A stretch of DNA of 30,681 nt, taken from the NCBI GenBank assembly GCA_051001995.1, contig JBPCMT010000189.1, positions 1 through 30,681 on the forward strand, given 5' to 3'. Each line of letters starts with the position of its first letter. The first letter of the stretch is position 1. The position numbers were made by a program, and so were the translations under genes. The stretch comes from CAWEHQ01 sp051001995. Lineage in GTDB: Bacteria > Actinomycetota > Thermoleophilia > Solirubrobacterales > Thermoleophilaceae. Of the stretch, positions 15,745-23,405 are shown piece by piece. Under the pieces are notes generated by a model, which was not told where the DNA came from, searched no databases, and saw only the letters and a list, made by a program, of their open reading frames with translations.

Positions 15745-16353
15745 ATGACCGAGGCCATCGCGCGGACGCTGACTGACTCGGCGGTGAGCGACGCGGCTCG
15801 CCACGCGAGCGCGGTCGCCGAACTGTCGGAGGCCGTGGCCTCCGAGCTCGGCCTCGACGCGAATGGGCTTCGAGAGGTGAAGCTCGTCGCGCTCCTGCAC
15901 GACGTCGGAAAGGTGCAGACTCCGCCCGCCCTACTCGACAAGCCGGGACCGCTCAGCGCGCGGGAGCGTGAGGAGATCGAGCGCCACACCGTCCACGGCC
16001 AGCGGCTGGTGGAGCGCACCGACCCATCGCTCACCGGCATCGCGGGCGCGATTCGCGCCTGCCACGAGCGCTGGGACGGGACCGGTTATCCGGACCGCCT
16101 CGCGGGACATGACATCCCGCTCTCGGCCCGCATTGTCTTCTGCTGCGACGCGTTCGACGTGATGACGTCCGACCGCGCGTACCGTCCCGCGCTCGGCGAG
16201 CGTCGCGCCCGCGGCGAGCTCCTCGCCGGGGCCGCGACGCAGTTCGACCCGACGGTAGTCAGGGCGCTGCTCCGCGTCCTCGGTGCCCGCGCCGGCGCGG
16301 GAGAAGCCGCCGGCGATAGCGAGCGCGTGCCGCCGCTCGCTATCGCTCGGTGA
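15745..16353 (+). CDS. Stand-alone HD-GYP-type protein (copy 2)
   Basis: 202 residues, a clear paralogue of the gene just upstream. LLHDVGK (His52-Asp53), ERHTVHG (His81, His84), ACHERWDGTGYPDRL (GYP at 114-116), and CCDAFDVMTSDRAYRPAL with Asp135 in the place where copy 1 has Asn. It also has CHE instead of HHE. It is therefore closer to a working cyclic di-GMP phosphodiesterase than copy 1, though one histidine is still replaced. The ATG at 15745 follows the previous stop by 4 bases, so the pair is one operon and may form a heterodimer (inference). The last 14 bases overlap the convergent sigma factor gene. Confidence 0.87.
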   Translation: MTEAIARTLTDSAVSDAARHASAVAELSEAVASELGLDANGLREVKLVALLHDVGKVQTPPALLDKPGPLSAREREEIERHTVHGQRLVERTDPSLTGIAGAIRACHERWDGTGYPDRLAGHDIPLSARIVFCCDAFDVMTSDRAYRPALGERRARGELLAGAATQFDPTVVRALLRVLGARAGAGEAAGDSERVPPLAIAR

Positions 16354-17107
16354 GCTCGGCGCGCATGCGCCCGAGGGACTTGCGGATCAGCCGCGAGACG
16401 TGCATCTGCGAGATGCCGATCTGCTCCGCGATCTGAGTCTGGGTCAGGCCCTCCTCGAAGCGCTTTCGCAGAATCTCGCGCTCCCTGTCCGGTAGGCCTC
16501 GCAGCGCGGGCTCGAGCGTGGCGCGCTCCTCGCTGCGCTCGAACGCCTGATCCTCCGAGCCGAGCGCCTCGAGCGGGTCGAGGTCGCCGTCGCTCGACGG
16601 AGCCGGCGACAACGACATCGGGGCGTAGGCCGAGCCGGCCTCGAGGGCCTCGAGCACCTGCTCCGGCGTAGCGCCGAGCTCGCGCCCGATCTCGGCGATC
16701 GTCGGCGATCTACCGAGGCTCGACGTCAGGCGCTCGATCGTGGCCGACATCCGCGAGTTGAGCTCCTGGAGGCCGCGCGGGATGCGGATCGTCCAGCCGC
16801 GGTCGCGGAAGTGGCGCTTGATCTCGCCCACGACGTTCGGGGTCGCGTAGGTGGTCAGCGCGACGTTGCGCGAGAGCTCGTAGCGGTCGATGGCCTTCAG
16901 GAGGCCGATCGCCCCCACCTGCTCGATGTCCTCCAGCGGCTCACCGCGGCCCGCGTAGCGACGGGCGAGCGCCCGTACCAGCGGCAGGTGACGCTGGACG
17001 AGCGCCTCGCGAGCGTCGCGGTCGCCGCCCTCGTGGTAGCGGCGCAGGAGCTGCTGGTCGGTGTCTGGCGGCGTCGACCCAGCGCCTGTCGATCGGTCGC
17101 TCCTCAC
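16340..17107 (-). CDS. RNA polymerase sigma factor, SigB/SigF/SigG-type (group 3)
   Basis: 255 residues. Region 2 includes HLPLVRALARRYAGRG, EDIEQVGAIGLLKAIDRY and TTYATPNVVGEIKRHFRD, typical of SigB/F/G-type sigma factors. Region 3 contains RSPTIAEIGRELGATPEQVLEAL. Region 4 has the helix-turn-helix LTQTQIAEQIGISQMHVSRL. These factors direct stress or developmental regulons and are held by RsbW/SpoIIAB-type anti-sigma factors. The GTG start at 17107 overlaps the anti-sigma-like gene as GTGA, which supports the pairing. No anti-anti-sigma gene is in the window. Which promoters it reads cannot be told. Confidence 0.92.
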   Translation of the reverse strand: MRSDRSTGAGSTPPDTDQQLLRRYHEGGDRDAREALVQRHLPLVRALARRYAGRGEPLEDIEQVGAIGLLKAIDRYELSRNVALTTYATPNVVGEIKRHFRDRGWTIRIPRGLQELNSRMSATIERLTSSLGRSPTIAEIGRELGATPEQVLEALEAGSAYAPMSLSPAPSSDGDLDPLEALGSEDQAFERSEERATLEPALRGLPDREREILRKRFEEGLTQTQIAEQIGISQMHVSRLIRKSLGRMRAELTER

Positions 17108-17496
17108 GCCGCGTGCTTGGTGGTCTTTTCGAGTCGCACGTGGAGGCCGGCATCCTCGATGCGGTCGACGCCGTAGGAGTCGACCACCGTCGAGAGGATC
17201 CGCCGCAGCGTCAGCTCGCCGGGCGGCGGCTCGGGGCCCTGGAGCGCCTCGGCGAGGGTGCCCTCGGCGAGCGGTCCGACCGTCGCCCGCACACGTCCCG
17301 CCGAGAGCTCGAACGTGAGCCGCACCGACCCCTGCGAGCCGGCCTCCGCGAGCAGCCGCTCGACCGCGAGCTGGAGGTCGTCGAGATCGTCGAACCCAAG
17401 GCCCAGACGATCGCCGATCCCTCCGAGCACGAGACGGACCACCGCGGCCCAGTCGCGGCCGACCGGCGTCCGGAGCTCGACGGTCTCAACCGGCAT
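17104..17496 (-). CDS. Anti-sigma-like protein with degenerate RsbW/HATPase fold
   Basis: 130 residues. The layout TVELRTPVGRDWAAVVRLVLGG, FDDLDDLQLAVERLLAEAG and LTLRRILSTVVDSYGVD follows the RsbW-like histidine-kinase-type ATPase family that accompanies actinobacterial SigB/F genes. The N-box helix reads DDLQLAVERLLAEAG without the Mg-binding asparagine found in kinase-active members, and a clear DxGxG G1 box is missing. It probably holds its sigma factor without ATP-dependent phosphorylation (inference). The ATG at 17496 overlaps the mnmA stop by 11 bases, and its stop overlaps the sigma gene as GTGA. Confidence 0.75.
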   Translation of the reverse strand: MPVETVELRTPVGRDWAAVVRLVLGGIGDRLGLGFDDLDDLQLAVERLLAEAGSQGSVRLTFELSAGRVRATVGPLAEGTLAEALQGPEPPPGELTLRRILSTVVDSYGVDRIEDAGLHVRLEKTTKHAA

Positions 17497-19063
17497 GCGC
17501 GGGCACCTCCTGCGCCGCGGCGGCCGTGCCGGCGCGATCGGCCGCGGGGGCCGGATCGGCCGGGTCGTCCTGATCGGCCGGGTCGAACCCCTGGACGACC
17601 GCCACGCCGACCACCGCGTCGCCGCGCATCAGGCAGGCAGTCTGGCCCGGGGCGGCGCCGTCGACCGGCGCCTCCAGCGCGAGCGTCAGCCGGTCGTGGT
17701 CGCCCGCAGCGAGCGCTTCCTCGACGCGGCAGGCCACGGGCGCCGAGCGGTACCGAAGCTTGACTCGGTCCACGGTGGCGGCGGGGCGGTGGAGGCGCGC
17801 GGAGCGCGCGTGCACGCGCGCGGTCGAGAGCTGCCGCCGCGGCCCGACGACGATCCGGTTCGCCGCCGGCTCCTTGCCCAGGACGTAGAGCGGCTCATCG
17901 GCCGCCAGCCCGAGGCCGCGCCGCTGGCCGACGGTGTAGCGCTCATGACCGCCGTGGCGCCCGAGCACCGCCCCCGAGCGGTCCACGATCGGGCCGGGCC
18001 GCTCGGTCCCGACCCCGCCGGCCGCTGCGCGGCGGCCGCCGTGACGGCGAAGGAATGCCTCGCGCGCGGTCCCGGCGAGAAAGCAGAGGTCCTGGCTCTC
18101 GGGCTTCTCGGCCACCGGCAGCCCGGCCGCGCGCGCGATCTCGCGGACGGCCGGCTTGGCGAGCCCGCCGAGCGGGAACCACAGCCGGGCGAGCTCCTCG
18201 GGGGTAAGGCGGGCGAGCATGTAGGCCTGGTCCTTCGCCGGGTCGGCTGCCGCCCGCAGCAACGGTCCCTCGGCGTCGGCGCTGACGCGCGCGTAGTGGC
18301 CGGTGGCGAGCCGGGCCGCCCCGAGCGCGCGCGCCAAGCGCAGCATTGCATCGAAGCGGACCAGGCCGTTGCAGCGGACGCACGGATTGGGCGTCCGGCC
18401 GGCCTCGTGCTCCGCGACAAAGTCGCCGACCACTCGAGTGCCGAAGTCGGCGCGCAGGTCGAGCGTCACGTGAGGCAGCCCGAGCCCGTGTGCGAGGGCG
18501 CGGGCGCCGGTGACCGCCTGGGGTGAGCAGCAGCTCTTCGACCCGTCGGTGCCGGGATCGGACCACAGCTCCAGCGTGACGGCCACGACCTCATGTCCGG
18601 CCTCGAGCGCGACGTGGGCCGCCACTGCACTGTCCACGCCGCCGCTCATGGCGACCAGCGTGCGCCCGGGTGACTGTCCGTGCGCGGGCGCCCCGTCGCG
18701 AGCCGCCGCGCCGAGCGCGCGGTGAAGCGCGTCCGCGGCCAGGTCCGCCGCGTGCATGCGCGCCGTGGACAGGCCGCCGAGCTCGGCCGCGACGTGCTCG
18801 GCACCCACGCGCGCGACCTCTAGGACCGGGCGGTTCTCGACCAGCTCCACGACCGCGCTGCCCGCGGCCTGGGCCGCGGCGCAGCCGCGCGCCGCAAAGC
18901 CGGCGGCGCGCACGCGCTCGCCCTCGACTCGGACCGCGATCCTGATCAGGTCGCCGCAGGCCGCGCCGCCGGCGGCGCCGACGTGCTCGGCGTCCTCGAG
19001 CGCCCCGCGGCCACGCGGTGCCAGCAGATGCTCCTCGAAGAGGGATCCCGGCTCGGCTCTCAC
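17486..19063 (-). CDS. mnmA: NifU/IscU-like domain fused to tRNA 2-thiouridylase MnmA
   Basis: 525 residues. Residues about 1-125 match the IscU/NifU-N scaffold: AACGDLIRI (Cys36, Asp38), ARGCAAAQAAGSAV (Cys61) and RMHAADLAADAL, where His104 remains but the third cluster cysteine is Ala105. Residues about 135-500 are MnmA, which thiolates U34 of Lys/Glu/Gln tRNAs: P-loop SGGVDS (140-145), NPCVRCN (Cys228), TGHYAR, KDQAYML and ESQDLCF (catalytic Cys327). An acidic Ala/Pro tail follows. I use the GTG at 19063 because GAGGAG precedes it by 4 bases; an ATG at 19075 is possible. No cysteine desulfurase gene is adjacent. Its 3' end overlaps the anti-sigma-like gene. Confidence 0.9.
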   Translation of the reverse strand: MRAEPGSLFEEHLLAPRGRGALEDAEHVGAAGGAACGDLIRIAVRVEGERVRAAGFAARGCAAAQAAGSAVVELVENRPVLEVARVGAEHVAAELGGLSTARMHAADLAADALHRALGAAARDGAPAHGQSPGRTLVAMSGGVDSAVAAHVALEAGHEVVAVTLELWSDPGTDGSKSCCSPQAVTGARALAHGLGLPHVTLDLRADFGTRVVGDFVAEHEAGRTPNPCVRCNGLVRFDAMLRLARALGAARLATGHYARVSADAEGPLLRAAADPAKDQAYMLARLTPEELARLWFPLGGLAKPAVREIARAAGLPVAEKPESQDLCFLAGTAREAFLRRHGGRRAAAGGVGTERPGPIVDRSGAVLGRHGGHERYTVGQRRGLGLAADEPLYVLGKEPAANRIVVGPRRQLSTARVHARSARLHRPAATVDRVKLRYRSAPVACRVEEALAAGDHDRLTLALEAPVDGAAPGQTACLMRGDAVVGVAVVQGFDPADQDDPADPAPAADRAGTAAAAQEVPAHAG

Positions 19064-19301
19064 GCGTCTCCTCATCCCTCGTGTGACGATGTCCGCCGCC
19101 GTCTCAAATGACGGCCCCAGCTTGCCGCTGCCGTCCGGGAGTTGAACCTGCTCTTGCAAGTTCGGGGGTCCTCCGGGACGAGCCAAGACCCGCCCCGAGC
19201 CGGACCCCCATCCCAGTCGTGTTGGCTCAACGAAAGGGACGGCTGACGCACAAGCTAGAGCCAGCGCGAACGCTAGCAGCGAGCCATCCGTGGGCCGCCG
19301 C
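19064..19301. other. Intergenic region between aspS and mnmA
   Basis: About 240 bases. The minus-strand frame leading into mnmA stays open across it, but third codon positions are mixed here, unlike the strongly G/C-ending codons of the genes, so it is probably not translated. An imperfect inverted repeat, GAACTTGCAAGAGCAGGTTC, lies around 19152-19171, and a GCTAG/CTAGC pair around 19252-19279. I find no tRNA or clear promoter. Confidence 0.5.
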
Positions 19302-21065
19302 TCAACCGCTTCCCTTTCGCGGCCGCGAGCTCACGCCGAGCTCTCGAAGCTGCTCGTCGCCGACCGGCGCGGGTGCGTCGGTCAGCGGGTCCCAGCCGGT
19401 CGCGGTCTTCGGGAAGGCGATCACCTCACGGATCGAGTCGCGGCCCGCGAGCAGCGCGGCGATGCGATCGAGCCCGAACGCGATGCCCCCGTGCGGTGGC
19501 GCGCCATAGCGCAGCGCCTCGAGCAGGAAGCCGAAGCGCTCGCCCGCCTCGTCGGCGCCGATCCCGAGCGCCTCGAATACCCGTCGCTGGACGTCGATGC
19601 GGTTGATTCGGATCGACCCGCCGCCGATCTCCCAGCCGTCCATGACGACGTCGTAGGCGCGGCTGCGCCACGTCCCCGGGTCGGCGTCGAGGTCGCCGAC
19701 CGGGGCGGTGAACGGATGGTGGAGCGGGTCCCAGCGCGACTCGGCGTCGCTCCAAGCGAACATCGGAAAGTCGGTCACCCAGAAAACGTCGTGCTCTCCC
19801 TCCGGCGCGGGCGGCGCGACGTCCGCGCGCAGCGCTCCGAGCACCCGCGCGACGGTCTCCGGGCGATCGGCGACAATCAGGATCGCGTCGCCGGCGCGCG
19901 CGCCCAGGGCGTCGGTCGCCCGGTCGATCTCGTCGCGCGAGAGGAACTTCGCCACCGGCGAGCGCCAGCCGCCCTCTTCGACGACGGCCCACACGAGCCC
20001 CCTGGCGCCGAGGGCCTGGGCGCGCTCGGTGAGCTCGTCGAAGCGCCGCCGCGGAAAGTCCCCGGCGGCCCTGAACCCGCGCACCACGCCGCCTTCGGCG
20101 AGCGCACGCGCGAAGACGTTGAACTCCGAGCCGCGGAAGGCCTCGCTCAGGTCCTCGATCTCGGTGCCGCGACGGCGGTCGGGGCGGTCGGAGCCGTAGC
20201 GGAGCATCATCTCGTCGTAGGTCACGCGCTCGAGCGGCGTCGACACCTCGATGCCGGCGACCGCGAGCACCGTCTCGAGCAGGCGATCGCAGGTCTCGAT
20301 CACGTCGTCCTCCTCCACGAAGGACATCTCGACGTCGAGCTGGGTGAACTCCGGCTGGCGCTCGGCGCGCAGGTCCTCGTCGCGAAAGCAGCGCGCGATC
20401 TGGAAGTAGCGCTCCAGTCCGCCGACCATCAGGAGCTGCTTGAAGAGCTGCGGCGACTGCGGCAGCGCGTACCACGAGCCCTGCTGATGCCTGCTCGGCA
20501 CCAGGAAGTCGCGCGCGCCCTCGGGAGTCGAGCGCGTGAGCATCGGCGTCTCGACCTCGAGGAAGCCCTCGGCGCTCAGCGCCTCGCGCATCGCCCGCGC
20601 CACGTCGTGGCGCAGCGCGAGCGCCTCGGTCATGCGTCGCTTGCGGATGTCGAGGTAGCGGTAGCGCAGCCGCAGCTCCTCGCCCACCGGCTCCTCCTCG
20701 TCGACCTGGAAGGGCGGCGTGTCGGCGTCGGCGAGCAGGTCCACGTCGCGCACGCCGAGCTCGACCTCGCCGGTCGGGAGCTCGGAATTGACCGTTCCCT
20801 CCTCGCGATGGGCGAGCGCGCCGCTCGCCGAGACCACGTCCTCTGCCCGCAGCCCGTGCGCCGCGGCGTGCGCCTCCGGGGCCTCGTCGGGGCGGAACAC
20901 GAGCTGGAGCAGGCCGCTGCGATCGCGGAGGTCAACGAAGATCAGCCCGCCGTGGTCGCGGCGGCGATGGACCCAGCCGGCCACCCGGACCTCCTCGCCC
21001 ACGTCGCCGCCGCGGAGATCGCCGGCCCACGCCGTCCGGTAGGGGTTCGCGCGGGGCGCCTTCAT
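19302..21065 (-). CDS. aspS: Aspartyl-tRNA synthetase, probably non-discriminating
   Basis: 587 residues, bacterial-type AspRS. The N-terminal OB fold contains VAGWVHRRRDHGGLIFVDLRD (about 29-47). Class II motif 2 is in YFQIARCFRDEDLRAERQPEFTQLD, and motif 3 is in GIAFGLDRIAALLAG. A GAD insert separates them. The His in RRDHGG sits where tRNA-Asp-specific enzymes such as the E. coli one have Leu and where non-discriminating enzymes have His. It likely also charges tRNA-Asn for later amidation by GatCAB (established for the family, inferred here). The ATG at 21065 overlaps the hisS stop as ATGA. Confidence 0.96.
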   Translation of the reverse strand: MKAPRANPYRTAWAGDLRGGDVGEEVRVAGWVHRRRDHGGLIFVDLRDRSGLLQLVFRPDEAPEAHAAAHGLRAEDVVSASGALAHREEGTVNSELPTGEVELGVRDVDLLADADTPPFQVDEEEPVGEELRLRYRYLDIRKRRMTEALALRHDVARAMREALSAEGFLEVETPMLTRSTPEGARDFLVPSRHQQGSWYALPQSPQLFKQLLMVGGLERYFQIARCFRDEDLRAERQPEFTQLDVEMSFVEEDDVIETCDRLLETVLAVAGIEVSTPLERVTYDEMMLRYGSDRPDRRRGTEIEDLSEAFRGSEFNVFARALAEGGVVRGFRAAGDFPRRRFDELTERAQALGARGLVWAVVEEGGWRSPVAKFLSRDEIDRATDALGARAGDAILIVADRPETVARVLGALRADVAPPAPEGEHDVFWVTDFPMFAWSDAESRWDPLHHPFTAPVGDLDADPGTWRSRAYDVVMDGWEIGGGSIRINRIDVQRRVFEALGIGADEAGERFGFLLEALRYGAPPHGGIAFGLDRIAALLAGRDSIREVIAFPKTATGWDPLTDAPAPVGDEQLRELGVSSRPRKGSG

Positions 21066-22336
21066 CTCGGCGCCTCCGGTCCGGCCGCTCGCTCGACCTC
21101 GGATGCGAGGCGGACCACCTCCGCGACGTCCGCAGCCGGACGCTGCTCGCCGCTTCGCATGTCCTTGACCTCCAGCTCGCTCTCCCCCACGATCACGACC
21201 ACCGGCGCCCCGAGCCGGTCGGCGTGCTTGAGCTGCCCCTTGACCGAGCGGCCGCCCTGCTCGAGCTGGGTGTCGAGCCCGGCCGCGCGCAGCTCGCGCG
21301 CCACCCCGAACGCGCGGCGGGCAGCCTCGGCCTTCGGCACGGCCACGAATGCCACGGGGCGCCGCTCGGGCACAGCCTCATCGGACGCGAGCAGGATGCG
21401 CTCCATGCCGGCCGCCCAGCCGACCGCCGGCGTGGGCGGCCCACCGAGCTGCTCGACCAGCGCGTCGTAGCGCCCGCCGCCGCCGAGGCCGCTCTGCGCG
21501 CCCAGCGCATCGCTCGTGAACTCGAACACCGTGCGTGTGTAGTAGTCCAGTCCGCGCACGAGCCCGGCGTCGAGCTGGTGCTCCTGCCCCGCGTCGTCGA
21601 GCATCGCGCGCACGGCGTCGAGGTGCTCGGCATCCTCCGGCGCGAGGCGGTCGAGCAACCGCGGCGCGCGTTCCATCACGCGACGGGTGCCGGGGTGGTC
21701 TGAGTCGAAGGCGCGCAGCGGGTTGCGGTCGATCCGGGCGCGGACGGTGTCCGACAGCTCGTCCTCGTGGTCGCGGAGATACGCACCCAGCTCCTGCGAG
21801 TAGTCGCGCCTGGTGGTGGCGGTGCCGAGGCTTGAGAGCCGCAGGCGCACGTCGCGCGCTCCCGAGCGCTCGAGCAGCTCCGAGAGGAGCAGGATCATCT
21901 CGGCGTCGAGCGAGGGATCGTCGGACCCGAGGGCCTCCGCGTCGATCTGCGCGAACTGGCGGTAGCGGCCGGCCTGCGGCGCCTCGTAGCGGAAGAACGG
22001 ACCGGAGGACCAGAGCTTCACCGGTTGCGGCAGCTTGTGCATGCCGTGCTCGACGTAGGCTCGGCAGACCGCCGCGGTGGCCTCCGGGCGCAGCGTCACC
22101 GAGCGTCCGCCGAGATCCTCGAAAGTGAACATCTCCTTCTCCACGATGTCGGTCGTCTCGCCGACCCCGCGCGCGAACAGCTCCGTGTCCTCGAACACGG
22201 GAGTCTCGATCGGCTCGTAGCCGGCCGCGCCGAGCAGCTCCGCGCTCGCCTCGAGCAGCGCCAGGCGACGCCGGCCATCCGCGGGGAGAACGTCGAACGT
22301 GCCCCGCGGCGCGCGCAGCTTGTCCGGGCGTGCCAT
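21062..22336 (-). CDS. hisS: Histidyl-tRNA synthetase
   Basis: 424 residues. Motif 1 region APRGTFDVLP (9-18), TLRPEATA, motif 2 in FFRYEAPQAGRYRQF, the HisRS-specific GLDYYTRTVFE and GGGGRYDAL, and motif 3 in GWAAGMERILL. The C-terminal anticodon-binding domain is VAFVAVPKAEAARRAFGVARELRAAG onward. The length is typical. The ATG at 22336 lies 8 bases after the upstream hydrolase gene, and the stop is shared with the aspS start as ATGA, so hisS and aspS are probably translated together. Confidence 0.97.
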   Translation of the reverse strand: MARPDKLRAPRGTFDVLPADGRRRLALLEASAELLGAAGYEPIETPVFEDTELFARGVGETTDIVEKEMFTFEDLGGRSVTLRPEATAAVCRAYVEHGMHKLPQPVKLWSSGPFFRYEAPQAGRYRQFAQIDAEALGSDDPSLDAEMILLLSELLERSGARDVRLRLSSLGTATTRRDYSQELGAYLRDHEDELSDTVRARIDRNPLRAFDSDHPGTRRVMERAPRLLDRLAPEDAEHLDAVRAMLDDAGQEHQLDAGLVRGLDYYTRTVFEFTSDALGAQSGLGGGGRYDALVEQLGGPPTPAVGWAAGMERILLASDEAVPERRPVAFVAVPKAEAARRAFGVARELRAAGLDTQLEQGGRSVKGQLKHADRLGAPVVVIVGESELEVKDMRSGEQRPAADVAEVVRLASEVERAAGPEAPR

Positions 22337-22344
22337 CGGCCCCG

Positions 22345-22983
22345 CTAGGTGGCCAGCTCGGCGAGGAACGGGTTGGTCGCACGCTCGGCGCCGAGCGAGG
22401 TGATTCCCATGTGGCCCGGATGGACGGCGGTGTCCTCGGGCAGCGAGTCCGCCAGCGTCCGGATCGACTCGAGCAGCGTCGGCCAGTCGCCGCCCGGCAG
22501 GTCGGTGCGGCCGACCGATCCCTGGAACAGCACGTCACCGGAGAAGACGGCGCCCTCCTCGGGGATCGAGAAGCTCACGTGGCCGGGGCTGTGCCCCGGC
22601 GTGAAGAGGACGTCGATCTCGAACCCGGCGAGCTCGAGCCGCTCCCCGCCGCGGAGCGTGTGCTCGGCGTCGTAGCTCTGAAACGGCCCGAAGCCGGGCC
22701 ACGGCACGTAGCTCATGATGTCGGCGAGCACCGGCTTCTCGATCTCGGGCACCCACACCTCGGCGCCGGTCGCCTCGGCCACGGGCGCCACCGCGCCGAC
22801 GTGGTCGAAGTGGGTGTGGGTCAGCAGGATCCCCGCCAGCTGCACCCCGAGCGCCTCGATCGCCGCGAGCAGCTTGGGCGCCTCCTCGCCCGGGTCCACG
22901 ATCAGCGCGTCATCGCGCTCCTCGCGGCGAAACAGGAAGCAGTTCTCCTGCACCGGCCCGACGGTGAACATGCGCACGTCCAT
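22345..22983 (-). CDS. Metallo-beta-lactamase-fold hydrolase (glyoxalase II-like)
   Basis: 212 residues. The metal site is complete: HTHFDH (56-61), TPGHSPGHVSF, FSGDVLFQGSVGRTDLPGG and HPGHMGITSLGAERATNPFL. The pattern is that of YcbL/GloB-type cytoplasmic hydrolases acting on hydroxyacyl-glutathione or other thioesters; the natural thiol in actinobacteria is uncertain. It lies immediately before hisS (8 bases), an arrangement common in bacteria. The ATG at 22983 is the natural start (MDVRMFTVGPVQENCF). Confidence 0.92.
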   Translation of the reverse strand: MDVRMFTVGPVQENCFLFRREERDDALIVDPGEEAPKLLAAIEALGVQLAGILLTHTHFDHVGAVAPVAEATGAEVWVPEIEKPVLADIMSYVPWPGFGPFQSYDAEHTLRGGERLELAGFEIDVLFTPGHSPGHVSFSIPEEGAVFSGDVLFQGSVGRTDLPGGDWPTLLESIRTLADSLPEDTAVHPGHMGITSLGAERATNPFLAELAT

Positions 22984-23019
22984 CGTCGTGAGCCTAGATC
23001 ACCGGCACGACTCTCCCGC

Positions 23020-23403
23020 CTATCCGCTGCCCCTGCGCCCCTCCCTGCGCTCGGTGCGCTCCTCCTTCTTCTTGCGCTGACGGCGGCGGTACATGAAGGA
23101 ATCGGTGAAGTAGCCGATCGGGATGTAGAGCAGGAACATGAACGCGCCAAACACCAGCCCCTGCGCCGGCGTCTGTCCGAGGACCAGGATCACGACCCCC
23201 ACGAAGATCACGGCCGCGGCCGCCGCCCGCCCCGCCGAGCCGCGCAGCGTCGGCGGCCGGTCCATGCGCTCGAGGCGACGCTGACGGTTCGCCTCGCGCT
23301 TCTCCTCCTTCGTCTGGGGATGCGCCTGACGCGGGTCCCGCTGGATCGTCCCGGCCTGGGTGCCGGAGTGCTTTCGCCTGCGCTTCTTCTTCGTCTGCGC
23401 CAC
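23020..23403 (-). CDS. Small basic two-helix membrane protein, unknown function
   Basis: 127 residues. A very basic N-terminus (TKKKRRRKHSG) with charged residues to about 55, two hydrophobic helices (about 57-76 and 80-100, with PIGYF near the second), then a basic tail (RRRQRKKKEERTERREGRR). Both tails are predicted cytoplasmic. I do not recognise a family function. The GTG at 23403 is 2 bases after the formimidoyltransferase stop, so the two are likely co-transcribed. Confidence 0.75.
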   Translation of the reverse strand: MAQTKKKRRRKHSGTQAGTIQRDPRQAHPQTKEEKREANRQRRLERMDRPPTLRGSAGRAAAAAVIFVGVVILVLGQTPAQGLVFGAFMFLLYIPIGYFTDSFMYRRRQRKKKEERTERREGRRGSG

Positions 23404-23405
23404 GT

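Noticed and set aside
19064..19301. Possible N-terminal extension of MnmA with a hydrophobic run and an LPDGS segment recalling a TGS domain
   Set aside because: Third codon positions are not G/C-biased here, the only standard upstream starts are TTG codons, and a ribosome site precedes GTG 19063. The resemblance is short and probably chance.
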